Shown here one piece after another: positions 55,480 through 64,000 of a stretch of DNA of 64,000 nucleotides (the first letter of the stretch is position 1; each line of letters opens with the position of its first letter). Source of the stretch: Salticus scenicus (taxonomy: Eukaryota > Arthropoda > Arachnida > Araneae > Salticidae); contig OZ005650.1 of the NCBI GenBank assembly GCA_963930645.1, positions 228,242,188-228,306,187 of the forward strand. The letters are read 5' to 3'. A program made the translations under genes and the position numbers. Under the pieces are notes generated by a model. That model was not told the DNA's origin. It did not search any database and saw nothing but the letters and a program-made list of their open reading frames with translations.

Positions 55480-55775
55480 GCCAGTGCTTCTGATTTATTC
55501 CGCAGAATTGTTATTACCCATCTTTTTCTCACTCCGCCTTCTTTGTAGAATACTTTTCTGTAATATGTAATTACAATTATATAAGAAAAACTTACTCTTT
55601 TAGAAGCGCGTGGTCGCATCGTTAGTACTTGTGGCTCTTTTTTTTTTTTTTTTTTCACTCTCTTTTCTTTATAGAATATTTTTCTCTAATATCTAATTAC
55701 GATTATGTAATAAAAAAGTTACTCTTCCGAAAGAGTGGTGAGAAAAAAAGGCGAGTACTAACAATGCTACGGAAT
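55480..55775. repeat. Tandem duplication, about 155 bp
   Basis: TTCTTTGTAGAATACTTTTC, TGTAATATGTAATTACAATT and AAACTTACTCTTTTAGAAG recur about 155 bp later as TTCTTTATAGAATATTTTTC, TCTAATATCTAATTACGATT and AAAGTTACTCTTCCGAAAG, with about 12-15 percent difference by eye. Confidence 0.75.
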
Positions 55776-56540
55776 ATATTAGAAATGTTGGCATGTGTGA
55801 TATATTCTAACAGTTACTGCACATAATAACTAGTTTCTTCCATGGTAGTTATCTTTCGAATGAATGGGACATGAATCGTAAGCGTTAAATAGTTTTTACC
55901 ACGCAATGATTCAATAAGAATGATTATGATAATAAGTAGTGTTCATATACTTTTACCGCAGGTAATAAAACCATTAAACAATCTGAAATCACTTGAATAA
56001 CATTAGCATAAAAAGGATGTCATTTTTTCCATAATGTTACATTACAAACTTACAAAGAAGTAGGGAATGGCTTCCCTTTTGCCCCCTTTTAACTTTCCAG
56101 TTTATTACGATAACTTTAGATCATCCTCGATTTCTGGCTAATCCATACACCTGTCACATTATTTCCTCTAAAAGTTTCGTAACTCTCAAGATGAACCTGT
56201 CGGAGGGGGTTTCATAGAATTAAAGACTTGTCAGTGTCTTCTTCCTAGAAATGAAAAATGAGGTCTGAAAATCATACATGTATCGTACATAAAATTGAAT
56301 TGTTAAGGAAATCGTTTTTAACAGGTACTTTTTTTTTATTGTCAGGAATAGTTTTGTAATGTTATCCTAGATTTTCTATCAGAATGTTCTTATTTCAACA
56401 ATAAGGTCAAAGTTTCTTTTTGCAAAAGACAAGATTTTTATCGCTAAAGCTAAATGAAATAGAAAAGAATTGAATTAAGTTAATTTTACACTTATTAACA
56501 CGCTTTTATTAGCTTCACCTGTATGTATGTTTGTAGTTTA
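55776..56540. other. Gene-free stretch
   Basis: I see no gene or clear repeat. Ordinary AT-rich DNA. Confidence 0.5.
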
Positions 56541-56542
56541 TT

Positions 56543-56594
56543 GCCGAAACGTCAGTGGAGGCCCTACATTGAGACTCAAAACGGTTTTGGGCTG

Positions 56595-56626
<32 letters not shown>

Positions 56627-59120
56627 GCGCGATAGCGGCCGCAAAAATAGCGCTATTGACTTAAAATTTGGTACACGTGTTCATGAGCCCCACGAAATCA
56701 GCTGTATAGTTTTTGGTATGTATTCCATTTGTAGTTAGTATACAGGGACACTCCAAAGTTTCTCTTATCATTACGGCCTACGGGAGGAATTTGTATGTAT
56801 CGCGACAGCGGCCGCAAATATAGCGCTATTGACTTGAAATTTGGTACACGTGTTCATGAGCCCCACGAAATCAGCTGTATAGTTTTTGGTATGTATTCCA
56901 TTTGTAGTTAGTATACAGGGACACTCCAAAGTTTCTCTTATCATTACGGCCTACGGGAGGAATTTGTATGTATCGCGACAGCGGCCGCAAATATAGCGCT
57001 ATTGACTTGAAATTTGGTACACGTGTTCATGAGCCCTACGAAATCAGCTGTATAGTTTTTGGTATGTATTCCATTTGTAGTTCGTATACAGAGACACGCC
57101 AAAGTTTTTCTTATCATTACGGCCTATGGGAGGAATTTGTATGTATCGCGACAGCGGCCGCAAATATAGCGCTATTGACTTGAAATTTGGTACACAAGTT
57201 CATGAGCCCCACGAAATCAGCTGTATAGTTTTTGGTATGTATTCCATTTGTAGTTCGTATACAGAGACACGCCAAAGTTTTTCTTATCATTACGGCCTAT
57301 GGGAGGAATTTGTATGTATCGCGACAGCGGCCGCAAATATAGCGCTATTGACTTGAAATTTGGTACACAAGTTCATGAGCCCCACGAAATCAGCTGTATA
57401 GTTTTTGGTATGTATTCCATTTGTAGTTCATATACAGGGACACGCCAAAGTTTTTCTTATCATTACGGCCTATGGGAGTAATTTGTATGTACCGCGATAG
57501 CGGCCGCAAAAATAGCACTATTGACTTGAAATTTGGTACACATATTCATGAGCAGGACGGAATCAGCTGTATAGTTTTAGGTGTGTATTCTATTTGTAGT
57601 TCGTGTACAGGGACACGCCAAAGTTTTTCTTATTTTTACGACCTATGGAAAAATTTGTATGCACCGTGATAACCACCGCAAAAATCAAGCTATTTACTTG
57701 CAATTTATGCCGAAACGTCAGTGGAGGCCCTCTGTTGAGACTGAAAACGGTTTTGGGCTGTGTCTGTCTGTCTGTCTGTCTGTCTGTCGCGCGATAGCTT
57801 CCGCGAAAATGGCGCTATTGACTTGAAATTTGGTACACATGTTCATGAGCCCCACGAAATCAGCTGTATAGTTTTTGGTATGTATTCCATTTGTAGTTCG
57901 TATACAGGGACACGCCAAAGTTTTTCTTATCATTACGGCCTATGGGAGGAATGTGTATGTACCGCGATAGCGGCCGCAAAAATAGCGCTAATGACTTAAA
58001 ATTTGGTACACATATTCATGAGCAGGACGGAATCAGCTGTATAGTTTTTGGTATGTATTCCATTTGTAGTTCATATACAGGGACACGCCAAAGTTTTTCT
58101 TATCATTACGGCCTATGGGAGGAATTTGTATGTACCGCGATAGCGGCCGCAAAAATAGCGCTATTGACTTGAAATTTGGTACACATATTCATGAGCAGGA
58201 CGGAATCAGCTGTATAGTTTTAGGTGTGTATTCTATTTGTAGTTCGTGTACAGGGACACGCCAAAGTTTTTCTTATCTTTACGGCCTATAGAAAAATTTT
58301 TATGCACCATGATAGCTGCCACAAAAATAGCGCTATTGACTTGAAATTTGGTACACATATTCATGAGCCCGACGGAATCAGCTGTATAGTTTTAGGTTTG
58401 TATTCTATTTGTAGTTCGTGTACAGGGACAAGCCAAAGTTTTTCTTATCTTTACGGCCTATGGAAAATTTGTATGCTCCGTGATAACCACCGTAAAAATC
58501 AAGCTATTGACTTGCAATTTATGCCGAAACGTCAGTGGGGACCCTCTGTTGAGACTCAAAAAGATTTTAGGTTCCGTCTGTGTGTCTGTCTGTCTGTCTG
58601 TCGTAAGATAGCGGCTTCAAAAAACACGCTATTGACTTGAGATTTGGAACACATGTTCATGAGCCCAACGGAAACAGCTGCATAGTTTTGGGTGTGTATT
58701 CCATTTGTAGTTCGTGTACAGGGACACGCCAAATATTTTCTTATCATTACGGCCTATGGGAAGAATTTGTATGTACCGCGACAGCTGCCACAAAAATCTC
58801 ACTATTGACTTGCAATTTGGTACACACATTTATGAGCACAACATGATTCGCTGTATAGTTTTGTGGTGTTTATTTCATTTGTAGTTCGTGCATAGGGACA
58901 CATCGAAATTTTTCTCATTGCGGCTTATGGGCAGAATTTGTATGAACCGCGATAGCGGCTGCAAAAATTCTCTCACTTGTAAATTGGTACACACGTTCGA
59001 GCTCTGTATAGCAATAGCTGTATAACTTTTTTTATGTCTATATTGTTTATGGACTATGTACAGGGACACGCCAAAGTGTCGCCAAAGATTTCTTCTCATT
59101 ACGGTCTATGAGGTGAATTT
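56543..59120 (+). repeat. Higher-order tandem array of 173-bp units
   Basis: The box TACAGGGACAC and the block GCGATAGCGGCCGCAAA recur with a period of exactly 173 bp over the first units (GCGGCCGC at 56635, 56808, 56981, 57154, 57327, 57500). About thirteen units are present. A 90-bp leader (GCCGAAACGTCAGTGGAGGC ... TGTCTGTCTG repeats) starts new blocks at 56543, 57709 and 58523, each time entering inside a unit at the same place (GACTTGCAATTTATGCCGAA). So there is a higher-order period of about 1166 and 814 bp, differing by two units. Units near the 3' edge are more diverged. 173 is not a multiple of 3, so the 60-80-codon frames terminate in each unit. Confidence 0.9.
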
Positions 59121-59529
59121 CGTTTAAACGAATTTTAACATCGTTACTCGGTAATTAACAAAATCAAATTGGAGTACATTACAGAAATACTTAAATTGAT
59201 GTTTTCTGCAAAAAATATGTGCTCTCAGGCTTTCTAATTAATATTCAGGACTTTACAAAAGTGTTCCAACAATATCACGTAATCATCTAAATTATATCAA
59301 ATTTCGAAGAAGTATTCATGAAAAAAATTAGAATATGTTGAATAGTTTTTACTGATGTATAGAATGTTTATGGTTCATTTAGTACACACACAAAAGAATT
59401 TCGTGACATTATTGCCTATAGACAAATTCTTGCTTAAGCGCCTTTTAATCCGTTTATGCTACATTCAAGATAACGGAATTAACACACATAATAAAGTTAT
59501 GTAAAAGCATGTTTACTCTTTAAAAAAAT
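59121..59529. other. Gene-free stretch
   Basis: The array fades into unique-looking AT-rich sequence. 59270-59420 may be a very diverged further unit (TTAGTACACACACAAAAGAA, then CATTATTGCCTATAGAC). Confidence 0.45.
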
Positions 59530-60364
59530 CTGGTGTAAAACAACCACACGACTTGCATTACCCACTATTACACGTATTATGCATATTTTGGAGATATTAT
59601 ATGCATTTTTTGGAATTTTCCAGTAAGAGCAACTTGATACCTAATCCGGATGACCATTTATTTTCCTGTAATAACGACGTAATACATGAGAAATGGTACC
59701 AAAAATGGATTTATGTAACAATTTTCATGAAAATCATTAGAGCCGTTTTTGAGATATTAACTTTTACCAAAACTTGGCATACTCAATTATTGACCGGAAA
59801 ACAGTATTTACACAGGAAAGGATATTTAAAAGAGAGTTAATATGTCGAGTTAAAAAAAAATCAGTACAACCGTTTTTAAAAGAACACACTTGCGAGACCT
59901 GAAACTGAGCTATTCATACAGGGCACCTATCAATTTTTCTGAACTAACCATTTGTACCATTCGAAAGAAAATCTCTTAGAGAGTTTATATAGGAACTTTG
60001 AAGAAAATCGTTGAGCCGTTTTTTGAGATACGGGCTTACGGTCCCACTTCCGGTTTCCGATGACCCACTTCTGATTTTTCAATTTTCACCATAATTTGGA
60101 AAATTCATCTGTACACCAGACCTGTATTGTGTAAAGTTTCGTAGTTTTATTTTTATTAATTTCGGAGATATGATAGCCAGAAGGTTCCGCACATACATAG
60201 ATACACACACACAGACACACACACACACACACTGATCAATTGCTAAAAATTTCTTTTTTGGACTCAGGAGGCCTTAAAACGTGTAAATCAGGTGAAAACT
60301 CGATATCAAATCTTTGGACCGAATACAATATTTCTATTACCTATGGTAGTAATGTAATGGAAGT
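59530..60364 (+). mobile_element. Helentron/DINE-like element, second full copy
   Basis: The 5' edge CTGGTGTAAAACAACCACAC is followed by GACTTGCATTACCC. The 3' edge CAATATTTCTATTACCTATG is followed by GTAGTAATGTAATGGAAGT. ACTT-G/C-CATTAC at the 5' side is inverted as GTAATGGAAGT at the 3' side, as in the element at 9231. An (AC)n tract (60202-60232) and GGAGGCCTTAAAACGTGTAA (60269) occupy the same relative places. No coding. The palindromic GC box is absent. Confidence 0.55.
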
Positions 60365-60861
60365 AAAGAGGGATATATATAAACTAAATGATTTATTTAC
60401 GGGACCACACAAAAGAATTCGGATGACATTTGTAATCATCCAAATGATGTCAAATTAGGTTGAAATGTTAATGAGTTATAATTAATTAAATAGGTGTATT
60501 CTTTTTTAGTGTATATAATTACTGTGGCTTATTTTCCGGGATAAATATTCAGATAATAAAGCGGCAAATATAATAAGCACATGCAAATTATCAGTTCCGC
60601 TCTGAACGCGGGAGATTTTCTTTCATTATTTCCTTTCTTTTATTTTCTTTTTTCAGATAAAAAATAAAGCTTACTTCTAATTTTGTAAACGGTACACGCG
60701 CAGATGGTCAAAAATAAATAACTGAAATAAAAAAAAGAAGAAAGAAATTTTTTTGCACAGATAGGAAAGTCATTGGATTCTATTTTGCAGAATCTATATA
60801 AAATAATTCTTTTGAAATTCATTTAAATATAATGACCAGCGAAGCGGGTGTAGCCTGCTAG

Positions 60862-61273
60862 TATTAAATATAAAAGCTATTAGAATTATCGTCTGCGCAA
60901 ATAGAAAAATCATTAAAATGCTATTGTACAAAATAGTAAATATAAAAGCTGTTAGTGTTATTATGTGTGAGGATATCGTCTGCTGCTATTAGTGTTATTA
61001 TCTGTGAGGATATCGTCTGCTGATGTGAAGTTTTATTTTGTTGTTTTAATATCAAAATCTAAGAAGCATTTATACTTCTAAACCCAGCAACAGCTTTTAA
61101 TTAAATAGAATTTCTTTTCAATGTGACTCTTGGAATACTATTCAAATAGAGTCTCGGGAATTTTTTCTTTTGATTCTCTACCAAGTCACTGCCATTTTTA
61201 GTATACGTGTGTATATATATGTACTTTGAAGTTTTAACGACAGATGTAGTATTTTCAATAATTAAATTTTAAA
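60862..61273. promoter_or_regulatory. Upstream region of the Helitron gene
   Basis: 412 bp between the Helitron 3' end at 60861 and the replicase ATG. It contains a 40-bp direct duplication (TTAGTGTTATTATGTGTGAG then GATATCGTCTGCTG, twice in 60950-61025). TATA-like TATATATAT at 61211-61219 is about 55 bp before the ATG. An in-frame TAA at 61259-61261 sets the upstream limit of the frame. The 5' terminus of the autonomous Helitron was not found here. Promoter function is inferred from position only. Confidence 0.3.
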
Positions 61274-64000
61274 ATGCCACGTATGAAAAAAAAATCTGAA
61301 AAATGTAAAAGTTTGGAAAAAGTAAAAATCAGATCTGAAGAAAGTATTGAACAGAGAGACGTACGACTGCAGAAAGACAAATTAAAGAAATCGAAAGCTC
61401 GATGCTCAGAATCTCTTGAACAAAAACAAGTGAGACTGCAGAAAGACAAATTAAACAAATCGAAAGCTCGATGCTCAGAATCTCTTGAACAAAAACAAGT
61501 GCGACTACAGAAAGACAAATTAAACAAATCGAAAGCTCGATGCTCAGAATCTCTTGAACAAAAACAAGTGAGACTGCAGAAAGACAAATTAAACAAATCG
61601 AAAGCTCGATGCTCAGAATCTCTTGAACAAAAACAAGTGAGACTGCAGAAAGAGAAATTAAACAAATCGAAAGCTCGATGCTCAGAATCTCTTGAACAAA
61701 AACAAGTGAGACTGCAGAAAGAGAAATTAAACAAATCGAAAGCTCGATGCTCAGAATCTCTTGTACAAAGACAAATGCGACTACAGAGAGACAAATTAAA
61801 GAAATCGAAAGCTCGAAGTGTGGAAACTAATGTGCAAAAAGCTGTTCGCAGGCAACAAAATCGTATGCGCAATACTAAAATCAGAATTGATGACAGAAAC
61901 AGACAAAGAAATGATACACTTTGGAAAAGAAGAATACGTTATTCTGTTAAGAAAGCTTTTACTGATGATGAAAACGTATCTACAGTTGAATTGACACCAT
62001 TTGAAATATATCAAAAAAATTTCAGTTGGAGAGGTTGTGAAGTTTGTCTTGAAAATTTCATAGGAATGAAAACTGTTAATGGAGTTTGCAATAGATGTCT
62101 CAAATTTCAAAATCGTTTTAATAAATTCAGTTTGGAAAATGATATGGATCCAGGAGTGGTACCAGAGGAATTACTAAATTTATCAATGATAGAAGAGCAA
62201 CTTATTGCTCGAGTACACCCAGTGATATCCGTATATAAATTACGTGGAGGTCAGCTAGGTTATAGTGGCCAAATAATTAATTTTCCTCAAGATATTGAAG
62301 AAGTTGTAAAAGTACTTCCAAAGCGTATCGAAGAATTGAGAAATATTATTGTATTTAGACGGAATGTGGGATCAAGTTTTACTGACTTTAATGTAAACAA
62401 ACATAGGATTTATAAATCATTACTTTGGTTAAAAAAAAATAACATTTTTTATAAAGACATTGAAATCGACTCTGATACTTTGAACTCAATACCAGAGGAT
62501 GGGAATGCATTAAATCTATTATCAACGCAAGTAGAGGAGGTCATAAATCCTGAGGAAGAGGGTGATTACATCGTTAATGCTACTGATGCACCAGATTTAT
62601 TACCTTTCAACAATGAAGCGATTATCCGAAAAACTTTGGGAGTTACTGATCCAACACCTTGGCCTCGAATTATTCCAAACCCCATAAATGAATTCAGCCA
62701 TGTTGGCTATATTGCAATGGCATTCCCAACACTTTTCCCAACGGGAGCATGTGATTTGAGAAGTGCAAGACAGCAAAAAATTTCTCCTTTCGAATATTTC
62801 CGCCATTTAATATTGTACAAAGATCAACGTTTTTCAAAACATCCTAGATTTAGGTTTTTTTCTATGAATAGTTTAATGCGGTGGGAAGCTTTGAAAAAAG
62901 GAAATATTTGCATCCAAAAAAACTCTGAACTTCAAAAGTACACTCCGATACAGCTGAAAAAAATGATCCAATCAAATCCTGGAATTAGTCGAAAGCTCTT
63001 GGCTTTTAATTCGTCATTAAGAGGAAGCAGTACGTATTGGTTCGCTAGATCTAGAGAGTTGCTGGACATGGTTAAATTTTTAGGTCCACCAACGATATTT
63101 TTAACTCTCAGTGCTGCTGACTTGTATTGGCCTGAAGCATTTAGACTTATCCAAGCTTCCAATGTAGATGAAAATGTTTGTGAGAATGAAAAAATGAGAA
63201 TACGCACGACACTCCTGAATGAAAATCCTTTGGTTTTCAGCTATATCTTTAAGGAACGTGCAGAGTTTTTCATTCACAAAGTATTATGCCCAAAATTTAA
63301 AGTAAAAGACTTTTGGTACAGAACAGAATTTCAGCACCGTGGAAGTCCCCATATCCATGGTATATTTTGGTTAGAAGGAGCACCTGACATTCTAAATTTA
63401 GATAACAAAACTGAAGAAGAAAGAGATCGCATTGCTGAATACTTCGGAAATATTATATGTACGATAAACCCAAATTGTACTGCACCCAAACCTCCGGTTC
63501 ATCCTTGTACTTTGCATTATTCGGAAGTCAATGACCATGATAATGATTATATCAATTTACTGAATGCATGTCAAAGACATACAAAACATGGACCACAATG
63601 TTTAAGGAAGCTCAAGAAATCTGAAGAAGAAGTCTGCCGTTTTAAATTTCCATTCGATTTAGAAGGAAAAACACATCTTTCTAAGGAAGAAAACAGATGG
63701 GTTTTGAAAACAGAAAGAAACGACCCCCTTATAAATAGCCATAATCGATTTATAACTGAGCACTGGAGAGCAAATACTGATGTTCAACCCATTATGTCAA
63801 TTGATGCCGTACTGAATTACATAGCAAAGTACGCAAGCAAAAGTGAACCAAAATCAGGTGGTTTTGAATCACTGATTGAAGATGCACTGTCCAAAACTTC
63901 AATTGAAGCAGTTACTGTTAAATCATTAATTAGAAAACTTTTCGTAAAAATATGCAGTGAGAGAGATTATTCAGCGCAAGAGTCGTTTCACATTCTCATG
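61274..64000 (+). CDS. Helitron replicase/helicase, N-terminal 909 codons (runs off window)
   Basis: Rep part of a Helitron transposase, which nicks and joins single-stranded transposon DNA during rolling-circle-type transposition; the PIF1-like helicase half lies beyond the window. The start is ATG 61274, with in-frame TAA five codons upstream, and the frame is open without a break to 64000. Seen in order: a charged N-terminus with seven 23-residue repeats (about residues 20-200); a C-x2-C-x13-C-x2-C zinc knuckle (255, 258, 272, 275); FPTLFPTG (484 on), the entry to the Helitron-like N domain; the HUH motif HRGSPHIHGIFW with His693 and His695; and YIAKYASK with Tyr849 and Tyr853, spaced four apart as in two-tyrosine Helitron Reps. 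All expected catalytic residues in view are intact, so this may be an active or very recent copy. Introns beyond the window cannot be excluded. Confidence 0.92.
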   Translation, partial: MPRMKKKSEKCKSLEKVKIRSEESIEQRDVRLQKDKLKKSKARCSESLEQKQVRLQKDKLNKSKARCSESLEQKQVRLQKDKLNKSKARCSESLEQKQVRLQKDKLNKSKARCSESLEQKQVRLQKEKLNKSKARCSESLEQKQVRLQKEKLNKSKARCSESLVQRQMRLQRDKLKKSKARSVETNVQKAVRRQQNRMRNTKIRIDDRNRQRNDTLWKRRIRYSVKKAFTDDENVSTVELTPFEIYQKNFSWRGCEVCLENFIGMKTVNGVCNRCLKFQNRFNKFSLENDMDPGVVPEELLNLSMIEEQLIARVHPVISVYKLRGGQLGYSGQIINFPQDIEEVVKVLPKRIEELRNIIVFRRNVGSSFTDFNVNKHRIYKSLLWLKKNNIFYKDIEIDSDTLNSIPEDGNALNLLSTQVEEVINPEEEGDYIVNATDAPDLLPFNNEAIIRKTLGVTDPTPWPRIIPNPINEFSHVGYIAMAFPTLFPTGACDLRSARQQKISPFEYFRHLILYKDQRFSKHPRFRFFSMNSLMRWEALKKGNICIQKNSELQKYTPIQLKKMIQSNPGISRKLLAFNSSLRGSSTYWFARSRELLDMVKFLGPPTIFLTLSAADLYWPEAFRLIQASNVDENVCENEKMRIRTTLLNENPLVFSYIFKERAEFFIHKVLCPKFKVKDFWYRTEFQHRGSPHIHGIFWLEGAPDILNLDNKTEEERDRIAEYFGNIICTINPNCTAPKPPVHPCTLHYSEVNDHDNDYINLLNACQRHTKHGPQCLRKLKKSEEEVCRFKFPFDLEGKTHLSKEENRWVLKTERNDPLINSHNRFITEHWRANTDVQPIMSIDAVLNYIAKYASKSEPKSGGFESLIEDALSKTSIEAVTVKSLIRKLFVKICSERDYSAQESFHILM
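61360..61830 (+). repeat. Coding 69-bp tandem repeat, seven units
   Basis: Within the Helitron gene, ATCGAAAGCTCGATGCTCAG plus GAATCTCTTGAACAAAAACA recurs every 69 bp, encoding the 23-residue unit SESLEQKQVRLQKDKLNKSK plus ARC. The five central units are nearly identical at DNA level (GAC/GAG and CTGCAG/CTACAG variants). The outer ones are diverged. Being a multiple of 3, copy-number change keeps the frame. The charged helical character suggests a coiled coil or nucleic-acid-binding extension, but the role is unknown. Confidence 0.9.

Larger units (their letters stand above)
54577..60861 (+). mobile_element. Putative long Helitron (ends only)
   Basis: A 5'-like end A|TCTATATATATTATTATATC followed by TATAATCACATAAATC lies at 54577. 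54840-55020 repeats interior blocks of the Helitron at 47270 (TTCATACTTTAGTTAATTTT; GATATTTCTAATTTATTTTC). A good 3' end, GACCAGCGAAGCGGGTGTAG followed by CCTGCTAG|T, lies at 60834-60861, preceded by AATTCTTTTGAAATTCATTT as at 45089-45108. Whether these two ends belong together is inference. The 173-bp array and a Helentron-like copy would then be insertions within it. Confidence 0.4.

Noticed and set aside
56523..58846. Series of 60-138-codon plus and minus frames with shared sequence
   Set aside because: They are translations of the 173-bp units; because 173 is not divisible by 3 the frame closes each time, arguing against selection for a protein.
60834..61274. Helitron 3' end at 60861 as the end of the autonomous Helitron
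   Set aside because: The replicase gene begins after it and runs downstream, so the 3' end at 60861 must belong to another, upstream element.
61255..61872. 205-codon repetitive open frame on the minus strand
   Set aside because: It is the antisense shadow of the 69-bp coding repeats of the Helitron gene, which continues intact far beyond on the plus strand.

Overview
This window looks like a piece of a large, AT-rich, repeat-laden animal nuclear genome. The element mix (Tc1/mariner relics, several hAT elements, Helitrons ending in the GCGAAGCGGGC...GCCTGCTAG hairpin, a piggyBac-like MITE, a decayed LINE with an RNase H domain, Penelope-like fragments) and the many homopolymer and microsatellite tracts suggest an arthropod, perhaps an arachnid. 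That placement is an impression, not a demonstrated result. I found no host protein-coding gene, rRNA, tRNA or CRISPR array. Essentially every structure I can support is a transposable element, a relic of one, or a tandem repeat.

Layout. 0-5 kb: a Mutator-type MITE with a 9-bp target duplication (1086-1666), a Tc1 relic with recognisable transposase blocks (2175-3690), and a 213-bp near-perfect palindrome (4801-5013). 6.5-10.8 kb: a second DDE transposase relic (6708-7340), a hAT element with GGCCC-rich ends and an 8-bp target duplication (7506-8681), and a Helentron/DINE-like element with 14-bp inverted subterminal repeats (9231-9945). 13.6-18.3 kb: a foldback made of two inverted Penelope-like 3' ends, each with a hammerhead-like core, then two diverged tandem arrays. 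18.6-23.8 kb: another Tc1 relic, a Helitron 3' terminus, a repeat block bounded by CCGACTTC motifs that carries a hAT MITE (20719-22056), and a foldback pair. 29.6-31.2 kb: a LINE pseudogene whose reading frame is split by a piggyBac-like MITE at TTAA.

33.0-33.9 kb and 56.5-59.1 kb carry tandem arrays of the same 173-bp unit, marked by a TACAGGGACAC box. Related 175-176-bp units fill much of 45.9-50.2 kb. 39.5-45.1 kb is a long Helitron holding a 133-bp minisatellite and a 3.1-kb hAT relic that itself contains later insertions. 47270-49395 is a second Helitron whose uninterrupted target is visible in a neighbouring repeat copy. Further Helitron termini lie at 52952, 54303, 54577 and 60861. 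The window ends inside an apparently intact Helitron replicase gene (61274 onward, 909 open codons) with the HUH motif and both catalytic tyrosines; its helicase half lies beyond the window.

The Helitron replicase is the only gene here likely to be functional. It could supply activity in trans to the non-autonomous Helitrons upstream, but the family match between its ends and theirs cannot be tested because its 3' end is not in view.
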